Assembly: GCA_046295655.1 (NCBI GenBank)
Contig: JBKBMT010000066.1
Location: 1-14,176, forward strand
Source: JBKBMT01 sp046295655
GTDB taxonomy: Bacteria; Pseudomonadota; Alphaproteobacteria; Rhodobacterales; Rhodobacteraceae
Direction of reading: 5' to 3'
Length of the DNA: 14,176 bases
Of the stretch, positions 1 through 7,593 are shown in pieces; positions within the stretch are counted from its first letter, which is position 1; each line of letters starts with the position of its first letter. The position numbers were made by a program, and so were the translations under genes. The notes under the pieces are model-generated. The model did no database searches. It was given only the letters and a program-made list of their open reading frames with translations, and was not told where the DNA came from.

Positions 1-20
1 CGGCCGGCGATGCGCAGAGT

Positions 21-1949
21 TCAGTTGCCGCCCAGAAGCCGCCCCAGACCGCGGAGGGCCTCCTGCTCGAGCCGCCGTTTGACGGCGTCCTCCATCCGTT
101 CGCCCTCTTCCGGCGTGACGCCGAGGCGCCGCTCCGCCTCCCGCGCCAGGGCCTCGCGGGCCCGGGCCTCGGCCCGCGCCTTCTCGGCCTCGATCCTCGG
201 GTCGGCGATGGCGCGCAGGTCGAGCCGGAGGTTCGGCGCGGCCCACGGGCCGCTGACGATCAGCGGCACGCGCAGCCCGCCGGTGCCGTCCTCGCCGGGC
301 AGGGCGGTCGGGACGATCCGCCAGTCGAGCGTCCGGTCGGGCAGCGATACGGTCCCGACGCCCGAGGCGCGCAGCAGCGGCGCGATCAGCACGAAATCCT
401 CGCTGAGCAGGATGCCGCGCTCGATCGTAAAGCTGCCGGTGACCGCATCGAAGATCGTGCGCTGCCCCTCGCCGACATGGCCGAGGTCCATCCGCCGCAG
501 CATCCCTGCCAGGTCGAGGCCGCGCAACTCGCCCTGACCGAGGGTCACGCGCCCGTCGCCCGCAAGGCTGGAGACCAGCGCCCGGACCGAGGCGCCCGAA
601 CCCAGCAGATTGAAGGCGATGCTGGCCTCGGAGATCAGCCGGTCGTAGCCCGCAAGCTCCGACAGCATGGGCCGGACCTGCGCCCCGGTCAGCCGAAGAT
701 CGGCGCGGGCCGAACCGCCGCCGCGGCCGTTCAGCACCACGGTTCCGGCCAGGCGCCCACCCCAGGCCGCGGCCTCGTCGATGCTCACGACCGCCCGTGC
801 CGCCTCGAGCGCGATCCGCGCCCGCACCGGGCCGAACCTGACAGGCGCGAGCGTCAGCGATTGCGCCGACAGGGTCACGTCGGCATCGAGCGCGCCGAGG
901 GCACCGAGGCCGAGCGGTGCATCCGGCCAGCCGGCCGAAGCTGCTCCGGCCCCGCCGCCTCCGCCCGTCTGCGGCAGTGTCAGGTCCGCTGCGCTGATCC
1001 GCGCCACCAGCCTCGGCCGGTCAGGCCCCGGCAGGAGATCAGCATCGAAGGACAGCCGGTTCCCGTCGAGCACCGCCTCGGACCCGCGCAGATGCACCCC
1101 GCCCTGTGGCGTCACGGTAAGCTGGCCTGCAAGTTCTGCCCGGTTCCGCCCCAGGCCCTCGGGCAAGGGCGGCACAAGACCGCGCAGCGCGGTCGGGTCG
1201 GCGAGGTTCAGCGTCAGCTGCCCTTCGGCCTGCGTCGGCGACAGCCCCGCGCGACCATCGAACGAAAGCGTGTTGCGGCCGAGCGTCCCGCGCAGATCGA
1301 TCCCGCCTACGGCGCCTTCCATGAGCGCGGCGAAGCCCGCGATCCGACCCTCGACGCTCAGCAGACGTCCGTCGATCCGTGCGGTCGCGGCGACCGAAAG
1401 CGGCCCGGCCGGATCGGGCAGGCGCAGATCGGCCGACACGTCGTCCAGCGACAGCCGTTGCCCGGTGCCGTGATCGACGAATCGCAGCGCCGCCTCGCGC
1501 AGCACGACCCGTTCGACGCTCACCTCGCGCGCAGCGGGGTCCGGGGTGCCCGGCGGCGCGGCGGCATTTCCGATCTCCCAGTTGCCGCGCCCGTCGCGCG
1601 CCCGTTCAAGCACCACACGCGGAGCCTCGGCCTCGATTCCGGTGATGCGGATCGCCCCTCGAAGCAGCGCGGCCGTATCCAGCCGGACCGACAGCGCCTC
1701 GGCGGTCAGCATCGGCCCCTCCGTCCCCCAGGGCGCATTGGCGAGCTGCACACGCCCGGTCGAGACGCCGAGATGCGGCCAGAGGCTCGGCGCCGCGCCG
1801 CCGGCGATGGTGACGGCACGGCCCGTCGCTGCCTCGATCTGACGGGCAGCCAGCGCCGCGACCCGGTCGGCGGGTATCAGGAACAGCGCCCCCGCAGCCA
1901 GCAGCCCCAGCAGGACAAGCGCGAAGAATATGCGCAGAAGCCATGTCAT
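21..1949 (-). CDS. AsmA-family envelope protein
   Basis: This encodes about 642 aa. The N-terminus (MTWLLRIFFALVLLGLLAAG) is a membrane anchor placing the rest in the periplasm. It is followed by the AsmA pattern of a short amphipathic stretch, 'ATGRAVTI', 'LWPHLGVS' and 'LANAPWG'. The long middle is beta-rich with low complexity. The last third matches the AsmA C-terminal domain ('GDGRVTLGQGELRGLDLAGMLR', then 'LSLPDRTLDWRIVPT'-like and 'GPWAAPNLRLDL' segments). The tail of about 50 residues is charged and helical (Ala/Glu/Arg-rich). AsmA-like proteins are linked to lipid traffic and outer-membrane homeostasis; the substrate here is unknown. I chose the ATG at 1949 because the anchor begins there and AGGGAT (1953-1958) sits just upstream. 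An in-frame ATG at 1991 would add 14 polar residues before the anchor. The gene is divergent from the crotonase gene. Confidence 0.85.
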   Translation of the reverse strand: MTWLLRIFFALVLLGLLAAGALFLIPADRVAALAARQIEAATGRAVTIAGGAAPSLWPHLGVSTGRVQLANAPWGTEGPMLTAEALSVRLDTAALLRGAIRITGIEAEAPRVVLERARDGRGNWEIGNAAAPPGTPDPAAREVSVERVVLREAALRFVDHGTGQRLSLDDVSADLRLPDPAGPLSVAATARIDGRLLSVEGRIAGFAALMEGAVGGIDLRGTLGRNTLSFDGRAGLSPTQAEGQLTLNLADPTALRGLVPPLPEGLGRNRAELAGQLTVTPQGGVHLRGSEAVLDGNRLSFDADLLPGPDRPRLVARISAADLTLPQTGGGGGAGAASAGWPDAPLGLGALGALDADVTLSAQSLTLAPVRFGPVRARIALEAARAVVSIDEAAAWGGRLAGTVVLNGRGGGSARADLRLTGAQVRPMLSELAGYDRLISEASIAFNLLGSGASVRALVSSLAGDGRVTLGQGELRGLDLAGMLRRMDLGHVGEGQRTIFDAVTGSFTIERGILLSEDFVLIAPLLRASGVGTVSLPDRTLDWRIVPTALPGEDGTGGLRVPLIVSGPWAAPNLRLDLRAIADPRIEAEKARAEARAREALAREAERRLGVTPEEGERMEDAVKRRLEQEALRGLGRLLGGN

Positions 1950-2026
1950 GCGATCCCTGCCCGTTTCTGCGTTTTCCCCAGCTTGCCACATCTCGCGCCG
2001 TTTCCAAAGCGCGGGACGTCACGTCG

Positions 2027-2057
2027 CGCTTGCCCGGCGACGCCGGAGCGGCAAGCG
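2027..2057 (+). other. leader stem-loop upstream of the crotonase gene
   Basis: CGCTTGCC (2027-2034) pairs perfectly with GGCAAGCG (2050-2057). An inner CGGC/GCCG stem (2035-2038 with 2042-2045) extends it, leaving a small bulge on the right side. The structure ends 6 nt before the Shine-Dalgarno site of the crotonase gene. There is no T-run after it, so it is not a standard terminator. It may simply be a stable leader hairpin. What is seen is the pairing; any regulatory role is a guess. Confidence 0.4.
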
Positions 2058-2063
2058 TGACAC

Positions 2064-2070
2064 AAGGAGG
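2064..2070 (+). promoter_or_regulatory. Shine-Dalgarno site of the crotonase gene
   Basis: AAGGAGG lies 7 nt before the ATG at 2078. It decides the start: the open frame runs back to 1943, but only the 2078 ATG has a ribosome site, and the protein from there begins with a normal crotonase N-terminus. Confidence 0.8.
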
Positions 2071-2077
2071 ACTGCCC

Positions 2078-2860
2078 ATGACCGACACCGACCGCGTAAG
2101 CGTCACCCGGACGGACGGGATCGCCGAGGTTCGCCTCGACCGTCCCGAAAAGCGCAATGCCATGGATCTTGCGACCTTCGACGCGCTGGCCGCGGCCGGT
2201 GCGGCCCTTAAGGAGGACCCCGACCTGCGCGCGGTCATCCTGCACGGTGCGGGCGAGGCCTTCTGTGCCGGCATCGACCTGGCCGAGATGGCCGCCATGG
2301 CCGCCCGCCTGCCGGCGCTGAAGGCCGAGATGCTGGCCCCGCCGGAAGGGCGGCCGAACCGGTTCCAGGCGCCCTGCACGATCTGGGCCGAACTGCCGGT
2401 GCCCGTCATCGCAGCCGTGCATGGTGTCGCCTACGGTGCCGGACTTCAGCTTGCGCTCGGGGCGGACATCCGCATCCTTGCGCCGGATGCGCGGCTGTCG
2501 GTGATGGAGGCCCGCTGGGGCCTGATCCCCGACATGGGCATCAGCCAGAGCCTGCCGCGGCTTATGCGGGCCGATCAGGCGCTGGATCTGATGCTGACGG
2601 CCCGGGTGGTGGGCGCCGACGAGGCGCTTGCGCTGGGCCTGGCGACGGCCATCGCCGCCGATCCGCTGGCCGAGGCCCGCGCCCGGGCGAAAGCCTGTGC
2701 CGCGCAGTCGCCCGGTGTCCTGACAGGGGCCAAGCGGCTGGTGCAGGCCGCCTGGCGCACCGATCCCGCCGCCCTGCGGCTGGAGGCCGAGTTGCAGGCG
2801 GCGCTGATCGGAAGCCCGGATCAGGTCGCCGCCGTCATGCGGGGCATGAGACGGGGCTGA
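2078..2860 (+). CDS. crotonase/enoyl-CoA hydratase-isomerase family protein
   Basis: This 260-aa protein has the crotonase length and fold markers: 'VRLDRPEKRNAM' (residues 18-29), the first oxyanion-hole segment 'FCAGIDL' (62-68), and 'AAVHGVAYGAG' (112-122) for the second. The active-site register is informative. Q124, E144 and D152 are spaced 20 and 8 residues apart, exactly like D176, E196 and D204 of mammalian dienoyl-CoA isomerase (ECH1). E144 also aligns with Glu164 of enoyl-CoA hydratase, while the Glu144 position of hydratase is Gln here. The protein therefore probably acts on an acyl-CoA thioester in the cytoplasm, more likely as an isomerase than a classical hydratase; the substrate cannot be told. 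The start is fixed by AAGGAGG at 2064-2070. It converges on gloA, with only 4 nt between the stop codons. Confidence 0.9.
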   Translation: MTDTDRVSVTRTDGIAEVRLDRPEKRNAMDLATFDALAAAGAALKEDPDLRAVILHGAGEAFCAGIDLAEMAAMAARLPALKAEMLAPPEGRPNRFQAPCTIWAELPVPVIAAVHGVAYGAGLQLALGADIRILAPDARLSVMEARWGLIPDMGISQSLPRLMRADQALDLMLTARVVGADEALALGLATAIAADPLAEARARAKACAAQSPGVLTGAKRLVQAAWRTDPAALRLEAELQAALIGSPDQVAAVMRGMRRG

Positions 2861-2864
2861 CGGC

Positions 2865-3293
2865 CTACCAGTGGCCGGTGTTCTCCATGCTGGCCCAGGG
2901 TTCGGCCGGTTCCCGGGCCGGGCCCTTCTGCAGCAGCTCGATCGAGATGTTGTCGGGGCTGCGCACGAAGGCCATGCGCCCGTCCCGCGGCGGGCGGTTG
3001 ATGGTCACGCCGTTGTCCATCAGATGCCGGCACATGGCATAGATGTCGTCCACCTCGTAGGCGAGATGCCCGAAGTGCCGGCTGTCCGACGGCAGCCCCT
3101 CGTCGCCGTCCCAGTTCCAGGTCAGTTCCACCGGGCATTCCTCCTGTCCCGGCGGCGCCATGAAGACAAGCGTGAACCGGCCCTGTTCGCTGTCGTGGCG
3201 CCGGGTCTCGCGCAGGCCGAGAAGCTCATAGAAAGCCTTGGATTTCTCCAGGTCCAGCACGCGGACCATGGTGTGCAGATAGCGGATTGTCAT
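2865..3293 (-). CDS. gloA: lactoylglutathione lyase (glyoxalase I)
   Basis: This 142-aa single-domain VOC-fold protein would isomerise the methylglyoxal-glutathione hemithioacetal to S-D-lactoylglutathione in the cytoplasm. It reads like E. coli GloA: 'YLHTMVRVLDLEKSKAFY' at the start, 'VELTWNW' in the middle, 'FGHLAYEVDD' after it, and 'SPDNISIELLQK' near the end. All four metal ligands of the family are present in register: H7, E56, H76 and E119. The length is within the normal 130-145 aa. A GGAGG site 5 nt before the ATG overlaps the end of the channel gene, whose stop is 11 nt upstream, so the two are probably co-transcribed. The distal glyoxalase II is not in the window. Other VOC enzymes are possible, but the ligand set and close match make GloA most likely. 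Confidence 0.88.
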   Translation of the reverse strand: MTIRYLHTMVRVLDLEKSKAFYELLGLRETRRHDSEQGRFTLVFMAPPGQEECPVELTWNWDGDEGLPSDSRHFGHLAYEVDDIYAMCRHLMDNGVTINRPPRDGRMAFVRSPDNISIELLQKGPAREPAEPWASMENTGHW

Positions 3294-3304
3294 GGTGGCC
3301 TCCG

Positions 3305-4087
3305 TCAGCCCGGTTTCGCCCGACCATAGGCCAGTCGGTAGGCAAGGGCCACCCCGCCGGCGCCCCCCACCACATTGCCGAGGGTGACCGGCACGAGGTT
3401 GCCCACGACCGCGCCGAGGCTGCCCTCGGCCCCGGCCGCGATGCCTGCCGGGATGAGGTAGAAGTTCGCCACCGAATGTTCGAACCCCAGCGCGACGAAG
3501 CCTGCGATCGGCCAGATCACCGCCATGATCTTGTCGGTCACGCTGCGCGCCGCCATCGTCAGCCAGACCGCGAGGCAGACCAGCGCATTGCACAGCACAC
3601 CGCGCACGAATGCCTCGGGCAGGGACAGGTCCATCTTCGCCCGGGCGATGGCGGCGGCGCGGGCGCCCTCGGGCCCCGCCAGCAGCCCCGCCGCCCACAT
3701 CGCCGCCACCAGCGCCAGCGCACCGGCAAGGTTCGCGACCAGAACCACGCCCCAGTTGCGCAGCAGGCGCCCGGTTCCGATCCGCCGTTCCGTCCAGGCC
3801 ATGACCATCAGTGCATTGCCGGTAAACAGCTCTGCCCCGCCCACCACGACCAGGATCAACCCCAGCGCGAAGGCCGCGCCGCCCAGCAGCCGCACCGGGC
3901 CGGTGGGATCCACCCCGGTCGTGACCGCAGTGAACAGCATGCCGCCGAAGCCGATGAACACACCGGCCAGAACCCCCAGCGTGGCCAGCGGAATCAGGGC
4001 GAGGTTGGCCTTCGTCACGCCCACCGCCTCGATCCGCGCGGCGATCTCGGGCGGGGCATAGGCATCTATTCCGGTCGGTCCCTGCAT
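3305..4087 (-). CDS. formate/nitrite transporter (FNT) family channel
   Basis: This is a 260-aa inner-membrane protein with about six membrane segments, the FNT length and layout. It carries both family signatures: 'GGAELFTGN' (83-91) and 'GVLCNALVCLAVW' (163-175). The second-half motif 'GFEHSVANFYLIPAG' (201-215) includes the central histidine H204, equivalent to H209 of FocA, next to a pore-lining Phe (F202). FNT pentamers pass formate, nitrite, hydrosulfide, acetate or lactate, and the subtype cannot be named from sequence alone. The ATG at 4087 follows GAGGGCAGG. It starts 7 nt after the Slam-type gene and ends 11 nt before gloA, so it sits inside one minus-strand transcription unit. A link to lactate or formate made during methylglyoxal metabolism is possible but is only an inference. 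Confidence 0.9.
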   Translation of the reverse strand: MQGPTGIDAYAPPEIAARIEAVGVTKANLALIPLATLGVLAGVFIGFGGMLFTAVTTGVDPTGPVRLLGGAAFALGLILVVVGGAELFTGNALMVMAWTERRIGTGRLLRNWGVVLVANLAGALALVAAMWAAGLLAGPEGARAAAIARAKMDLSLPEAFVRGVLCNALVCLAVWLTMAARSVTDKIMAVIWPIAGFVALGFEHSVANFYLIPAGIAAGAEGSLGAVVGNLVPVTLGNVVGGAGGVALAYRLAYGRAKPG

Positions 4088-4094
4088 CCTGCCC

Positions 4095-5501
4095 TCAGAA
4101 CTGTGACCGGAAGCCGACGGTCAGGCCCAGATCGCGCCCGTCGAACCGCGTCACGTTCGACCGGAACCGCGTGGCGCGGATATCGACGGTCGGCGCGAAA
4201 CCCATGTAGTCGATCCGCTCGAAGGTCAGCGACAGCTCGGCGTCGAGCGTCAGATCGCGGCGGCCCGCGGGGGCGAAGAGCGACGGCCTGTAACGACGCC
4301 GCTCCGCCCCGACCGCGGCAGCGAGCCTTACCCCGGCGACCGGCGCGCCCCGTTCCCAGGCAAGGCGCAGCCGTCCTGCATCGTGGGCAACATCCAGCGC
4401 GTCGGAGGCCACGTCGCGCGCGCCGATGCTCAGCCGCAGCATGTCGCCGTTGCCCAGCGCCCGGACCACCCCGACCTGGGCCGAGACCGTGTCGCTGCCC
4501 GCGGCCGGCCGGTCGCGCCGCCACTGACGTTCCAGAGTGAGCCGGGCATTCAGGCTGGTTCGCGCGTCCTGCGGCACCTCTCCGCCCAGATCGAGACGCA
4601 GATAGTCGGACAGATCGCGACCGGCATACCACCGGTGCCCCGCCGCCGCGCCGGCAAAGACCATCCCGCGCCCGGCGCGCCGGGTCTGCATGATTCCGGC
4701 CTCCACCGCGGCATAATCGAAATCGGTCTGCGGCGTCACGACATTGCCAAGGGCAAGCTGTTCCAGCCGCCAGGCCTCCAGCAGATCCTTCGACCGTCGC
4801 GACAGCCGCACGTCGCGCAGGAAGACCGCGCCGGTCAGTTCGGTCCGCTGTGCGGTGCTTTCGGCGATGCGCCAGCGGGCATTCACACCGAACTGCGCGG
4901 CCCAGCCGGAGAGCGCCTGTGCATCGGGGCTCAGGCGCCCCGCCCAGCCCAGCGTCGTGTCCTGCTCGTGCCGGCTGCCGTTGTTGACGTTGGATGACGG
5001 GGCTGCCGAAAGATGCCAGTCGAACACCAGCCGCGCCCGGCGCTGCAGTTGCATGTGCGACCGTGCGGCGACCGCCTTGGCGGCGGGATCATCGGTGGCC
5101 TGCAGGGCGCGCCGCAGCCAGATGCGGGCCCGAAGGTCGTTCTCGGCGGTCGCATGGGCCAGCGCGGCCAGCATCGCGGCCTCGTAGCGTGCCGCCGGCG
5201 CCTGCGACAGCCGGAACGCCCGGCCGGCCGCCTCTGCCCCGTCGCCGGGCGCGCCGAGGGCCGTCTCGGCGGCGGAGAGGACCCTCAGCGCGACGGGGCC
5301 GCGGGGCTCCACACGCAGCAGCCCCAGCGCCGTGGCCCGCGCCCGCGCCGGCTGACCCCGCAGCAGCGCGCCGCGGGCGAAGGCGCGCGCAGTCGGCAGG
5401 TCCATGGTCACGCTGTCCTGCGGGGGGGCAGGACCCGAGCCAACCAGACGGGCCGCAACGATCGCTGCGGCCCCCGCGACAGTCCTGATGCGCGCCTTCA
5501 T
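4095..5501 (-). CDS. Slam-type surface lipoprotein assembly modifier (DUF560 beta-barrel)
   Basis: This 468-aa protein has a hydrophobic Ala-rich signal peptide (about residues 5-25). An all-helical Ala/Arg-rich TPR-like region follows (about 35-155). The junction motif 'AAPSSNVNNGS' (166-176) resembles the 'P-S-N-N' motif at the start of Slam barrels. The rest (about 180-468) alternates in beta-strand fashion and ends 'DLGLTVGFRSQF', with the terminal Phe of outer-membrane barrels. The piece 'IDYMGFAPTVDIRATRFRSN' is also typical of Slam C-termini. Slam proteins move TbpB-type lipoproteins across the outer membrane to the cell surface. The gene just upstream, 15 nt away, encodes such a lipoprotein, which strongly supports the call. 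The alternative is an unrelated TPR-barrel protein; the pairing makes that less likely. Confidence 0.78.
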   Translation of the reverse strand: MKARIRTVAGAAAIVAARLVGSGPAPPQDSVTMDLPTARAFARGALLRGQPARARATALGLLRVEPRGPVALRVLSAAETALGAPGDGAEAAGRAFRLSQAPAARYEAAMLAALAHATAENDLRARIWLRRALQATDDPAAKAVAARSHMQLQRRARLVFDWHLSAAPSSNVNNGSRHEQDTTLGWAGRLSPDAQALSGWAAQFGVNARWRIAESTAQRTELTGAVFLRDVRLSRRSKDLLEAWRLEQLALGNVVTPQTDFDYAAVEAGIMQTRRAGRGMVFAGAAAGHRWYAGRDLSDYLRLDLGGEVPQDARTSLNARLTLERQWRRDRPAAGSDTVSAQVGVVRALGNGDMLRLSIGARDVASDALDVAHDAGRLRLAWERGAPVAGVRLAAAVGAERRRYRPSLFAPAGRRDLTLDAELSLTFERIDYMGFAPTVDIRATRFRSNVTRFDGRDLGLTVGFRSQF

Positions 5502-5516
5502 GCCCCCCGCACCCGG

Positions 5517-6410
5517 TCAGGGGCAGGGCGAGGCCGACCCGGCGGCGCAGCGCGGCAGCACGAAGGCACCATGTTCGCGGCTCAGCGCCTCGTTGCGCAG
5601 CGGGCGCAGCACGACGACGCCGGCAACCTCGCCCGCGTTCGGCCCGGCAAAGATCCCTCCGTAGTTGCCCGAGGGCGTGCGGGAGTCGAACTTCGTGACA
5701 CCCGCAAAGGCGCCCTGGGCGTTGATCTGGGTCACTTCCAGGAACTGCGGATCCAGCGGGGTCGCGGTCTCGACGATGCTGCGGTTGTCGATCCCGCCGT
5801 TGATCGCGAAATCGTTGAAGTCGGCGTTGATCAGGATCCGCCCGGTCACGCGGAAGGACTGCGCCGGGTCAAGCGCACCACCGGGACCGCCGGGGGTCGA
5901 GTCGCCGAAGTTGAGCACGCCCACATAATTGCCGCCGTAGCTTGCAAGCCCCGAGGCCGGCAGGTTGAACGCGCCGTTCCGGCTGTATTCGCCGCCGCCG
6001 AAGTAATTGACGAACTGGCCACCGTCGGCCACCACCAGCGCCTCGGACCGGCCCGAGGCCGACCGCTGCACCAGCGCCACGAACTTGCGCTGCGTCGTCG
6101 CTTCCTGCACCGAATAGGCGGCAAAGCCGTTGAGATCCAGCGCCGGATCGCGGGCATAGGTCGCGTTCACGGGCGAGCCGTCGAGCGAGGCCAGCGAGAC
6201 GGTGATGGTCGCCGCCCCGGGATTGCCGCCGTAGCCGTTCAGGTTCTGGCGCAGGATCGCGGGGACGACGAGTTCCTCGGCCACGATTTCCTCGCCGATC
6301 TCGCCCGGCGGCGGCGCGGGTTCGACCGGGCCCGTGCCGAAGTTGATCGGGTTGCCGCTGCACGCCGACAGGCCGATTGCCGCGAGGAGCGGCACGGATT
6401 TTCTGATCAT
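5517..6410 (-). CDS. TbpB-like surface lipoprotein, probable Slam substrate
   Basis: This 297-aa protein starts with a lipoprotein signal: MIRKS, a hydrophobic core, then LSAC with Cys17 as the lipidated residue and Ser at +2, compatible with outer-membrane sorting. A Pro/Glu-rich linker (about 25-50) follows. The C-terminal half looks like the small eight-stranded barrel of TbpB, factor-H-binding protein and hemophilin: 'ASYGGNYVGVLNF' (156-168) and the hallmark 'GIFAGPNAGEVAGVV' (252-266). Two cysteines close the protein (C288 and C296) and may form a disulfide. The ligand is unknown; relatives bind transferrin, haem proteins or complement regulators, and no TonB receptor is visible here. 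A perfect TTGACA (minus strand, 6467-6472) lies about 57 nt upstream of the ATG but has no good -10 partner. The ribosome site is weak. Confidence 0.75.
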   Translation of the reverse strand: MIRKSVPLLAAIGLSACSGNPINFGTGPVEPAPPPGEIGEEIVAEELVVPAILRQNLNGYGGNPGAATITVSLASLDGSPVNATYARDPALDLNGFAAYSVQEATTQRKFVALVQRSASGRSEALVVADGGQFVNYFGGGEYSRNGAFNLPASGLASYGGNYVGVLNFGDSTPGGPGGALDPAQSFRVTGRILINADFNDFAINGGIDNRSIVETATPLDPQFLEVTQINAQGAFAGVTKFDSRTPSGNYGGIFAGPNAGEVAGVVVLRPLRNEALSREHGAFVLPRCAAGSASPCP

Positions 6411-6574
6411 GACGAAGACTGCCCGTTTGTTCTGTTTGCCAATTCAGTGCCGCAGCACGCCCTTCCTGTCAATTCCGGGGCCGGACCATGGCGTTACTTG
6501 GTGCAAAAAGGTCGCGCCGACTTGCGGGTGCCGCCCTGCATCTAGTAGTGTCGTCCTCCGGTCCCAATAGATAT

Positions 6575-6581
6575 GGAGAGG
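6575..6581 (+). promoter_or_regulatory. Shine-Dalgarno site of thyX
   Basis: GGAGAGG lies 4 nt before the ATG at 6586 and supports that start. Nothing in the rest of the 175-nt divergent region stands out as a promoter for thyX: TTGCGG at 6522-6527 has no convincing -10 partner. Confidence 0.6.
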
Positions 6582-6585
6582 CGCC

Positions 6586-7497
6586 ATGACGCTGACCCCC
6601 GAGCAACTGGCCGAGATCGAGGCGTTGCGCGCCAATCCGCGGCCCACCCTGCGCGCGGTCTCCGAAGGAATGGAGCGGCATCTCTACCGCGCCCACCCGG
6701 TGCTGGACCACGGCTTCGTGCGGGTGATCGACTACATGGGCGACGATGCCGCCATCGTGCAGGCCGCGCGCGTCAGCTACGGGGCGGGGACGAAGCATGT
6801 CAGCAACGACGAGGGCTTGATCCGCTATCTCATGCGGCACTGGCACTCGACCCCGTTCGAGATGTGCGAGGTCAAGCTGCACGTGAAACTGCCGGTCTTC
6901 GTCGCGCGCCAGTGGATCCGCCACCGGACGGCGAACGTCAACGAATACTCCGCGCGCTACTCGATACTGGACCGGGAGTTCTATATCCCCGACCCCTCGG
7001 CGCTGGCGGCGCAATCGACGGTGAACAACCAGGGTCGGGGCGCGGTGCTGACGGGGCCCGAGGCGGCGCGGGTGCTGGAGATCCTCAAGGGCGACGCAGC
7101 GCGGGCCTATGACCATTACGAGGAGATGCTGAGCCAGGACGGCAAGGCGGGGCTGGCGCGCGAGCTGGCGCGAATGAACCTGCCGATGAATGTCTATACG
7201 CAGTGGTACTGGAAGACCGACCTGCACAACCTGTTCCACTTCCTGCGCCTCAGGGCCGACGCGCATGCGCAGTACGAGATCCGGGTCTATGCCGAAGCGA
7301 TCTGCGGGATCGTGAAGGACTGGGTGCCCCATGCCTGGGCCGCCTTCGAGGACTACCGGATGGGCGGGGTGACGCTTTCGGCAAAGGCGGTGGACTGCGT
7401 GCGGCGGATGCTGAGGGGGGAGGTTGTGACGCAGGAGACCTCGGGCATGAGCAAGGGCGAGTGGCGGGAGTTCGAGGGGGTGATTGCCGGTGTGTGA
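6586..7497 (+). CDS. thyX: FAD-dependent thymidylate synthase
   Basis: This 303-aa protein would methylate dUMP to dTMP using methylenetetrahydrofolate and reduced FAD. The diagnostic ThyX motif RHR-x7-S is present at residues 112-122 ('RHRTANVNEYS'). Upstream is 'ARVSYGAGTKHVSNDEGLIRYL'-type sequence, and downstream is the dUMP/FAD-binding block with 'LPMNVYTQWYWKTDLHNL' and 'FLRLRADAHAQYEIR'. These cover the whole fold, and the length is normal for the longer alphaproteobacterial ThyX. The ATG at 6586 has GGAGAGG 4 nt upstream. It stands alone on the plus strand: the lipoprotein gene diverges on its left, and only degraded sequence follows on its right. Confidence 0.97.
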   Translation: MTLTPEQLAEIEALRANPRPTLRAVSEGMERHLYRAHPVLDHGFVRVIDYMGDDAAIVQAARVSYGAGTKHVSNDEGLIRYLMRHWHSTPFEMCEVKLHVKLPVFVARQWIRHRTANVNEYSARYSILDREFYIPDPSALAAQSTVNNQGRGAVLTGPEAARVLEILKGDAARAYDHYEEMLSQDGKAGLARELARMNLPMNVYTQWYWKTDLHNLFHFLRLRADAHAQYEIRVYAEAICGIVKDWVPHAWAAFEDYRMGGVTLSAKAVDCVRRMLRGEVVTQETSGMSKGEWREFEGVIAGV

Positions 7498-7593
7498 GAG
7501 CGGGTCAGGTGCCACGTTCCGGTATGCCCCGGACTGACGGAATTATCGAAACCTGGCCGCGATCCGGGTCGGGCTCGCGCGCGCCGCGGCCCG

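Noticed and set aside
477..2060. A 527-codon plus-strand open frame opposite the AsmA gene
   Set aside because: Arg/Pro/Gln-rich translation with no family features; it is the antisense shadow of a well-supported AsmA-family gene.
5013..6545. A 510-codon plus-strand open frame opposite the Slam and lipoprotein genes
   Set aside because: Composition is typical of an antisense frame in GC-rich DNA, while the minus-strand frames carry a lipobox, a barrel motif and a signal peptide.
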